In this document: one piece after another, positions 56,661-64,000 of the stretch
How the letters are laid out: every line of letters starts with the position of its first letter
Numbering within the stretch: the first letter of the stretch is position 1
Assembly: GCA_963662175.1 (NCBI GenBank)
Contig: OY759215.1
Coordinates: 45,029,213 to 45,093,212 of the forward strand
Length of the DNA: 64,000 nt
From: Aradus depressus
Lineage: Eukaryota; Arthropoda; Insecta; Hemiptera; Aradidae
Direction of reading: 5' to 3'
Made by a program: the position numbers and the translations under genes
The notes under the pieces: model-generated
Told to the model about the DNA's origin: nothing
Database searches by the model: none
Seen by the model: only the letters and a program-made list of their open reading frames with translations

Positions 56661-57344
56661 AAATAGAAAATAAAATTTGATAAAAAATAGTTAAATGATG
56701 AAAGAAAGTTATACACAAAAAGTGTGTAGATGTTTAAGTTTTCAATTAACTAGTATTTCTCGAGGCCATTGCCGCCTCAGCCTCCGAACAGTCAGAAGTC
56801 TGCGGATTTACTTAGAATTAGGGTGAAAGAAAGCGTAGAATGGAATTGTACATCCCCTACAGAGAGAATCTGGAGGTCATTGTGAAGGCTTGCATTAGAG
56901 ATGCAGAAAGGAGCACTTTTTTGATTTTTCGAAGGATATGGGATGATTTGTAGGGTTTGGATTCTATAAGAATTTGAAGGTCCGATTTCAGTTGGTTTCA
57001 ATAATTGTTTGTAAATGACGTTTTAATAACGTATTGATCTGTTGTCTAAAAATCGTAATAAGAGTTTGTATAGTCGATTAAGTTCTTGTTTTTTAAGTCT
57101 AGTATGAGGATTCCATTTCAGGCGACTGTCTAAAATTGCATTGCGAGTAGGTTGCATGTTTTGCCTCGGGTGGCAAGAAAGTCACGAGCTGGCCCTGCTA
57201 TTTGAAGGAATATCTAATTTTTTACAGGAACATTTTACAAAACGGTTTAGAAAATCATGTTTTGGGTGCTTCTAACATTTTTTTTTGCTAAAGGGAGGGA
57301 GCTAAAGAATAATAGATGAAGAAGAGCGCTGACTACAAGAGTTG
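56661..57344. other. Unassigned stretch
   Basis: No gene or repeat assigned. Confidence 0.3.
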
Positions 57345-57515
57345 TAAAAAAAAACCACTTGAGTGAGTGGGTGGGTGTGGGATGGTAATACGTGCTTGAG
57401 AGACAGGAGGAGTCCCCGAAGAGACAAGGCACGTCCTTAGGGTACGACCGACCGGGGTTTCGCTCCGACAACTTGTAGCGGGATGTTGGTCCACCTAACC
57501 ACCGGCTTTACAGAG
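57345..57515 (-). mobile_element. Possible third tRNA-derived SINE
   Basis: On the minus strand GCCGGTGGTTAGGTGGACC resembles a pol III A box, and about 35 bp later GTCGGAGCGAAACCCCGGTC stands where a B box would be (imperfect). A GC-balanced body follows, with CTTCGGGGACTCCTCC. Seen only once. Confidence 0.35.
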
Positions 57516-57679
57516 TACTCACAAAAAAAATATATATAAAAAATAAAATTTGGGTCAGTTCCAGCGTTGAGAGGACGTCAGCTCCTAGCTGGGTGTTCGA
57601 TGTTCGTGAATAAACAAATTTGAACAAAAAAAGGGTTAGGTTGTAAGAATTAATCAGAATTTCTCTATTACCAATCAAA

Positions 57680-58045
57680 CTATGACTAAAAAATCAATAG
57701 TTACCTTACACAGGGACTTCCGAGTCCTCACACTAAACATGGCCATAAATTCATTACTTTGTCAGTAATTAGAGTTTTTGTTTTAAACTCCCCCTAATCC
57801 CCACCTTCCCTTTAGTTGATTTGGCTGAAAATCAATAGGGGCCAACTTTATGGGGTTCTGGGTACACATATCAAATATCGGGAGTTAGCATGTTCACATA
57901 CAGACAAATAGTTAATAACTGTCGAAGAAGTGAATGTATCGACACGAAATTTTATTCATGAACCCAGACTCAATAAGGACGATACTTACTCATTTTCACT
58001 TACTTACACTGGGGAAGTATATTGCTGTTGATTCACCGAAGACTA
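57680..58045. repeat. Opposed family-B pieces
   Basis: The minus-strand part (57680-57905) and plus-strand part (57910-58045, ending GCTGTTGATTCACCGAAG) meet at a GTTCACA word. Confidence 0.6.
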
Positions 58046-58168
58046 TTAAGATTTATTATTGGTTTCAGTGTTAAAGAAGCACCTTTATTCTGATTTTGAT
58101 ATTCGAACAATCCTCTCTAACATTTTTTTTTCATTGTTTCTTTCCGTTGGGACCTTCTATCATAATGG

Positions 58169-58751
58169 TATGGGTAAATCAATGGCCAATTAGGTCCAAG
58201 CAATTTTTATTTTATTTTCTAACGTTTCGACCTCTTTTGGGCCATTATCAACTAAAATGAAAAGAACGGACATTGATATAAAACATTTTTTTACAGCAGT
58301 TATATCCTATTTGCTTTACATCTTAATACTAGAAATTGTAATATAATATATTTTATATTTTTTATGTATATCACTCACCAGAAACGATTGCTTATAAGGA
58401 TTTTGAGAAAAGTACATACTACTAGGAAAGCAATGTGTCCATTTCTAATTTATCTGTGTTTTATTATCGATTATGTTATAAATTATCTGTGTTTGATTAT
58501 CGATTATGGTATTCATAAGCAATCTTTCTGGTGAGTAATATAATATATTTTGTATTATATATACAAAAATATATTATATTATAATTTCTAGTATTAAGAT
58601 GTAAAGCAAATAGGATATAATTGCTGTAAAAATTTTTTTTATATCAATGTCCGTTCTTTTCATTTTAGTTGATAATGGCCCAAAAGAGGTCGAAGCGTTA
58701 GAAAATAAAATAAAAATTGCTTGGACCTAATTGGCCACTGATTTACCCATA
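58169..58751. repeat. Large palindromic PLE-like tail pair
   Basis: Arms 58169-58397 and 58512-58751 are inverted copies with small differences (about 230-240 bp each) around a 114-bp centre that itself holds a short direct repeat (ATCTGTGTTTTATTATCGAT and ATCTGTGTTTGATTATCGAT). Each arm carries GTTGATAATGGCCC..GGTCGAARCGTTAG, a module form with an A-rich loop. Confidence 0.85.
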
Positions 58752-58789
58752 CGATTTTTTTTTTTCTACTTCCCTATCTATACGAAATA

Positions 58790-59362
58790 GGTGTAGGAGA
58801 AGTTATGTAATAAGTCAGAATTTTCATGTTGTTTTCATGGGGTTTCATGTTTTGCGACCACCTGATACCAAAACTGAATAAAAAAAGTCTTTCAATAGGT
58901 GTGTGTGTCTATGAACACAATAACTCCCGATAGAATGAATGTATATAACATTTTTTATATGTATCCAAAATCTCATAAGAACGAAATCTACTAATTTTCA
59001 GACAGATCGACTAAAGGTAAAAGTTAGATTAGGTGGGGCTTAACCCATACATGATCATAATTGGCAATGGAATTAATGTATCAACTTGAAATTTCATTTA
59101 AACTTAGATCCTCATAATAAATTTGCAGCAAAATGGAGTGAAAGTAAGGGGGGGGGGGGGGGGGGGAGGTCAGAGGCGGGGTGCTCAATTGAAAACCCTA
59201 ATTACTGGGGATTTAATAAATATATGGATACAATATTTAATATGAGGATTCAGAAGCTCCTGTAAGTCAACTATTTATTTTTAGCACAAACGGTCGATTG
59301 ATTTTGAAGGGAGAGCGAAAACTTATTTTATTAATTGGTGCTGGGGAAGTACATTGCAAGTG
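58790..59362 (+). repeat. Family-B element with 19-G tract
   Basis: From a left end (AGGAGAAGTTATGTAATAAG) through GAACACAATAACTCCCGATA and modules to CTGGGGAAGTACATTGCAAG. The purine-rich part of one module has grown into 19 G (59148-59166). Confidence 0.75.
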
Positions 59363-59719
59363 ATTATATAAGAGAAGCTACAGCTATCCTCTGTATCTAA
59401 TTCGAAGCCTGGTCGTTTGTACATCTTAAAAGGACGACAAGCCAAAGTTTACATCGTCAATCATCGGCTACCAAATTTCTTTTCCTTGTAGTAGAAAGAT
59501 AAATAAATTTCACATATCTCCCGGTAGTGACCCCTGTAAAACTATAACGGACGGAGGCCCTGCGGTGGACGGGGGTGCCCGGGGGCTAGTTTCTATGAAT
59601 TATTCATAACCATCTCTCGTTCTGAGTCTCAGTTATGTAGTATATGGTAGCGGTCCAGGGCAGGTCATCTCGCCAACTCACGAGGAGTGCATCAAGGTTC
59701 ATCCTAGCAGCTGTAATCT
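59363..59719. other. Unassigned stretch
   Basis: GC-balanced, no recognised motif. The minus frame from 59876 runs across its end into family B and is incidental. Confidence 0.3.
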
Positions 59720-60620
59720 TACTTTCCCAGTTATATGAAGTATAGGGAAAGTTATGAAATCGGTCAAAAATTCGATGCTGAGTTTTCAACGGAATTTTCC
59801 GACCTCCAGATTCCAAATATATAAAAAAAATCTGTGTCCCTGAACACGGTAACTCTCGGTAAAATGAATGTATCAAGATGAAATTGTATGTGTGAAGCCA
59901 GAACCCTCTAACGACAACACTTATTGATTTTCAGCCAAATCACCCAAATATAAGGTACGCCTAACTCAAAAACTCTAATGCCGTTGTAATGAATATAACG
60001 GCACAAAATTTCATATGTGAATTCAAAACTCATTTGGAAATACCCAATAACTGCCGAAGTAATGGATGAATGGACAGTGTCTGTGAACACGATAAGCACC
60101 TATAGAAAAATTGTATCGATACGAAAATGTTTATGTGTATCCAGAACCGTTTAAAGACGGCATCAATTGATTTTCAGCCAAATCGGCCAATGGGAACGGG
60201 GATTAGAGAGAAGACATTACATTTCACATGTATGTTCAAAGGTCTATTAGGACGGCACCTATTAATTTTCAGCGAAATCAGCCGAAGGGGATGGGGGACA
60301 AAAATCCCAATAACCGTCGTTGTAATAAATGTATCAATATGAAATTTTAAATTTAAATTAAAAACCCTACAACGATGGCAACTAATAATTTTCCGCAAAA
60401 TTGGTTCAAGAGAAGGGGCACAAGAGAATAAGTCACAAAAACCCTAATAACTGCCTATGTAATGAATTTACAGACAGAAAAATTACAATCAGGATACAGA
60501 AGCCACTGTCTAAATCAGTTGAGTCGCCCAAACGGTGGATTGGCTTTGGAGGGAGAGCGAAAACATAGTTCATTAATTCTTTCTGGGGAAGTACATAGCC
60601 GATGATTCACTGACGACTCA
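59720..60620 (+). mobile_element. Full-length family-B element, reference copy
   Basis: The left end is a palindrome: ACTTTCCC at 59721, a TATA-rich middle, GGGAAAGT. Then come GAAATCGGTCAAAAATTCGA, GAGTTTTCAACGGAATTTTC, TCTGTGTCCCTGAACACGGT and GTAAAATGAATGTATCAAGA. Modules begin near 59866, 59994, 60110, 60327 and 60464. The terminal module differs (ATCAGGATACAGAAGCCACT, then GATTGGCTTTGGAGGGAGAG). The right end is CTGGGGAAGTACATAGCCGA then TGATTCACTGACGAC. No frame is open through it. Order and spacing are shared by more than twenty copies or pieces in the window, so it is mobile or was amplified, but it encodes nothing visible and I cannot place it in a known superfamily. Confidence 0.8.
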
Positions 60621-61135
60621 AAATTGAAAAAAATTTATTTCCTTAAAATACATTTTTTATTTATTTTTTTTTTTTTGAGGGGTACTTCCTTCTCCCACGT
60701 CTACTTCCTCTCTGATCAGCCATTTTGTTGATTACAAAATTTGACCTTCCTTTATATATATATTATGTACATATATATATATCTATTTTTCAGCAGCAAT
60801 GATACGATGCAACATTAATTTAGTAGTTAATTAATTAATTTAAATTAAAAATAATAAATAATAATTTTTAAAAAAACTGGCTTTTCCACTTAATCGTGAG
60901 AAGGTTCACAATGTAATTCATCCGATAAGACAGAATTAACTCAATTCATACTCTCCAAATAAGGGAATCGTTCCACTTCGGTTCCTGTTTTCATTTAGAG
61001 ACATTTCTGCTCTATATTTTACAAAAAACAGTAAATATTTTTTTGTATTTATATTTAGTTTTCTATTCTATAGTTATTTTTCTGCATATTAATACGTTAT
61101 TAAATAAAGCGGATATAGAAAATAAAAATTAATAA
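60621..61135. other. A+T-rich stretch, nothing recognised
   Basis: No gene or repeat assigned. Confidence 0.35.
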
Positions 61136-61955
61136 ATCGTCGATGAATCTCCGGCAATGTACTTCCTCAGCACAAAATTAATCTTCACATTTTCGATATA
61201 TTCATTACTTTGGCAGTCATTGGAGTATTTTACGAGGAATGATCAAAAAGTTCCTGGACTTTTTGGATTGCGCGCCAACGGAGCGTCGGAGAGTACGATT
61301 GACAGCATTAGTTGTTGTGACTCTTCCTGAGCTCACTTGTTTTTGTAGATTCTCTACAACCTACTTTGTTGTGTAGTAACAAACGTTTTTGTGAAACAAA
61401 CTTTTCGTATTTGGCTATTTTGTAATATTTTGTCAAATGAATAGAAAATAAGAGCAACGCGTTTGTCTCAGGTTTTGTGTGAAGTCTGACTCGATCACGG
61501 TGTCATGAATGGTACAAGAGGTTCAAAAAAGGCCGGACATCGTCAGAAGAGAATCCTCGTTCAGGACGGCAATCAACTTCGACTGACGACGATCATGTTG
61601 CCTGAGTGAATGTTCTCGTGCCATCAAATTGTCGACTAACCATCCGTGAAATGGCAGAGGAATGCCTTCTTTCTCTTCAGCTGATTTCGCGGAAAATTCC
61701 CCTTCTTGTAGTGTTTTGAATTTAAATAATAAATTATCAAGTCGAAACATTCATTAAATCAGTAGTTTTTGGGTTGTCTCCCCCAATCCCTTTATGTTCT
61801 GAATAGACGTATACAATTTTGTGTCGATATATTCTATCGATAGTTATCGTGTAGAGATGTATAGACACACAGAATTCTGGTGAAAACTCATTAAATGTCT
61901 GATCGATTGCGCCACATAACTCACCTTATATACTTGGGTAGTTTTTTTAGTTGAG
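61136..61955 (-). repeat. Family-B element split by mariner
   Basis: Right end (CGTCGATGAATCTCCGGCAA, GTACTTCCTCAGCAC) at 61138-61175. Interrupted at 61231. Resumes at CTTCTTTCTCTTCAGCTGAT (61664) and continues to the left end near 61950. Confidence 0.7.
61231..61662 (+). pseudogene. Mariner transposon fragment
   Basis: Starts with TA and ACGAGGAATGATCAAAAAGT, a typical mariner terminal inverted repeat. On the plus strand EQRVCLRFCVKSD is followed, in another frame and after a loss of about 20 codons, by SRCHEWYKRFKKGRTSSEEN, PRSGRQSTSTDDDHVA, a stop, and CRLTIREMAEEC. This is the N-terminal helix-turn-helix part of a mariner transposase (EWxKRFKxGRxxxEDxPRSGRP). The catalytic domain and the second inverted repeat are missing. 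Dead copy inside a family-B element. Confidence 0.9.
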
Positions 61956-62389
61956 GAAGTTTTTTTTTTTTTTAATTCTTTATTTTGAATATTTACAATC
62001 GGTATAAACCATAAGAAAATTTGATGAATGACAAAACATTAAAATATACATTAAAAGAAAGAGAGAGAGAAAAAAATAAAATATATATATATACATCGAA
62101 AGAATATGATTATGTACAAAAGAATAGTAGAAAAAAAAACAAAAAAAACTAAACTATGCAAATAATATAATATGTACAAAATAAAGAGAAAATATTAAAT
62201 TTAAATAATAATAAACATAAACATAAAAATAAAATAATAATAAAGATAATTGTAGGAGTATTGAGGGTCAGTCAAAGATGGAAAAAAAAAAAACACTATT
62301 CAGATGCCAACGTTTCGATATATTTTATATCATCATCAGGGCCTACAAACATGGGGGAGAAATCAAGATCAGAATCAAAAATAAACAAA

Positions 62390-62395
<6 letters not shown>
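61956..62395 (-). repeat. A-rich tail repeat with the best hairpin module
   Basis: TATTTACAATCGGTATAAAC links it to 43495. Near its end the minus strand has the module at 62306-62340: CCTGATGAT, a perfect five-pair hairpin GATAT-AAAAT-ATATC, then GAAACGTTGG. It directly adjoins the PLE inverted pair. Confidence 0.5.
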
Positions 62396-62463
<68 letters not shown>

Positions 62464-62948
62464 ATATACATTACTGAACGTTAAAAAATACACTATAAGA
62501 AGTTGAAAATTGAAACTGACTTACTATGAATAATTATTAAACATTAAAATTAAATATGATTACATTACTAAACATAAACATTAATAATGGAAATAGACAA
62601 ATAGGTGGAACATAATGAAGAGTAAACATTAAAATGACTTACTATGAATAAGCAGGGTTGGGGAGAAGGCATGTACACTGGATGGAGTCTTACATTGCAA
62701 TGAAATGGTACAAAATAATACTAGGGTGCTAAAGGAAACAGGTACAGGGAGCTCGGGAAACCCCGTCATAACTGTCACATTACAGCAGAAATGTTGAAAG
62801 TAATATAAATATGTATTATTATGGTTGATTGTGTCTGCATACTCTAACACATATCTATAGATAATTAATAAATAATTTAAAAAAAATATATATATAAACT
62901 AAAATAAAAAATATAGATAATTTAGATATTGGAGACAGAACTATGGTG

Positions 62949-63096
62949 TCAGCTCTTGCTAAGTAAATTGGCATAACAATTACTTAGGTTATTAGTGTCA
63001 GTGCGGAAGTTGACTGTATCAAGTGTTTTAGCTATGTACACCATTTCCAATGTCAGTCTCTTATGATAATTGTGTTCTCTATGGAGTATTTTAGTG
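62949..63096 (-). pseudogene. Second, shorter copy of the same PLE C-terminus
   Basis: The minus strand encodes the same end of the domain, from TKILHREHNYHKRLTLEMVY to ANLLSKS and the same stop, as the inverted mate of 63324-63471. It is cut 5' of the HRE motif. Confidence 0.85.
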
Positions 63097-63097
63097 G

Positions 63098-63471
63098 AGT
63101 ATTCCCAAATTAAAGATCCTACCCCTAAAAGTGACCAATCAGATCTTATCTATCAGATTCCATGCTCAGACTGTCCAGCATCTTATATAGGTATGACATC
63201 CCAATACTTAAAAAAGAGAATATACCAACAAGAGTATGATTGCAAAACTAAAACTGATGCTGATAACTGCAGCGCTCTAGTCCGACACCATAGTCAGAAC
63301 AAACATAATTTTGACTACATAAACACTAAAATACTCCATAGAGAACACAATTATCATAAGAGACTGACATTGGAAATGGTGTACATAGCTAAAACACTTG
63401 ATACAGTCAACTTCCGCACTGACACTAATAACCTAAGTAATTGTTATGCCAATTTACTTAGCAAGAGCTGA
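63098..63471 (+). pseudogene. PLE GIY-YIG endonuclease domain, 5'-truncated
   Basis: The plus frame reads LIYQIPCSDCPASYIGMTSQ, then YLKKRIYQQEYDCK, SALVRHHSQNKHNFDY, TKILHREHNYHKRLTLEMVY and ends ANLLSKS. This matches the C-terminal endonuclease of Penelope-like elements: the (G)IY..C..C...YIG pair, an Arg after it, S-A-L..H, and R..xE...I with the metal-binding Glu. The usual Glu-His after the Arg reads Glu-Tyr here. The frame is intact to its stop but begins at a truncation, so no functional protein is expected. The ATG at 63070 lies in the other arm and is incidental. Confidence 0.88.
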
Positions 63472-63956
63472 CACCATAGTTCTGTCTCCAATATCTAAAT
63501 TATCTATATTTTTTATTTTAGTTTATATATATATATTTTTTAAATTATTTATTAATTATCTATAGATATGTGTTAGAGTATGCAGACACAATCAACCATA
63601 ATAATACATATTTATATTACTTTCAACATTTCTGCTGTAATGTGACAGTTATGACGGGGTTTCCCGAGCTCCCTGTACCTGTTTCCTTTAGCACCCTAGT
63701 ATTATTTTGTACCATTTCATTGCAATGTAAGACTCCATCCAGTGTACATGCCTTCTCCCCAACCCTGCTTATTCATAGTAAGTCATTTTAATGTTTACTC
63801 TTCATTATGTTCCACCTATTTGTCTATTTCCATTATTAATGTTTATGTTTAGTAATGTAATCATATTTAATTTTAATGTTTAATAATTATTCATAGTAAG
63901 TCAGTTTCAATTTTCAACTTCTTATAGTGCATTTTTTAACGTTCAGTAATGTATAT

Positions 63957-63994
<38 letters not shown>

Positions 63995-64000
63995 TCTGTT

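Larger units (their letters stand above)
62397..63990. mobile_element. Penelope-like element, inverted pair
   Basis: Two copies of the 3' part of one element face each other: arm 62397-63096 on the minus strand and 63324-63990 on the plus strand match almost base for base over more than 600 bp. Each arm ends outward in a homopolymer (about 64 T at left, about 32 A at right). Between them, 63097-63323 continues only the plus-strand copy, coding the first half of the GIY-YIG domain. PLEs combine a telomerase-like reverse transcriptase with this endonuclease. The reverse transcriptase is not in the window. Confidence 0.85.

Noticed and set aside
62261..62493. Genes with poly-Phe or poly-Lys
   Set aside because: Translations of the poly-T tract at the PLE end.
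1..64000. Bacterial or symbiont DNA with an operon-based system
   Set aside because: No dense ORFs, ribosome-binding sites or bacterial genes; all recognisable coding pieces are eukaryotic mobile elements.

Overview
The window looks like non-coding, repeat-dominated DNA from an animal, most likely an arthropod and plausibly an insect. It is strongly A+T-rich and has no operons, Shine-Dalgarno sites or long open reading frames. It carries Jockey-like and R1-like LINE fragments, a Penelope-like element (PLE), a mariner fragment, a hAT-type element and tRNA-derived SINEs. Several SINE copies end in a CCTAA tail, the complement of the common insect telomere repeat TTAGG. I found no host protein-coding gene I can defend. 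Nearly all short ORFs are chance frames or pieces of mobile elements.

Four repeat groups build most of the window. (1) SINE-A, a tRNA-derived SINE of about 330 bp, has more than twenty copies or pieces on both strands; several have clear target-site duplications (TSDs). (2) Family B is an unrecognised non-coding element up to about 900 bp long, made of tandem modules of about 110-150 bp between palindromic ends; it occurs at least twenty times. (3) Several PLE-like tails carry a hairpin module resembling a hammerhead-ribozyme core and often lie as inverted (foldback) pairs. (4) Smaller inverted-repeat elements and palindromes.

Layout. 1-6 kb: LINE 3' end, family B, SINE-A, a decayed reverse-transcriptase fragment. 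6-17 kb: mostly unique A+T-rich DNA, a GC-balanced block with homeodomain-like TAATTA sites, an orphan ORF broken by a retroelement, paired SINEs and a palindrome. 17-31 kb: a family-B composite, two copies of one PLE-like tail, a 113-bp-arm palindrome, an R1-like fragment, and a 138-bp higher-order tandem repeat. 31-45 kb: LINE fragments, a hAT-type element with perfect 8-bp TSD, foldback tails and a MITE-like element. 45-61 kb: SINEs with TSDs, an R1-like LINE nested in a family-B element, and a second copy of the 17.8-kb composite carrying a Jockey-like insertion. 61-64 kb: a mariner fragment nested in family B, then a PLE inverted pair with a GIY-YIG endonuclease segment.

These elements do not form a pathway. 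What they record is an order of insertion: LINE into family B, SINE into a foldback tail, SINE into SINE, mariner into family B. All family assignments come from reading motifs by eye, not from a database search.
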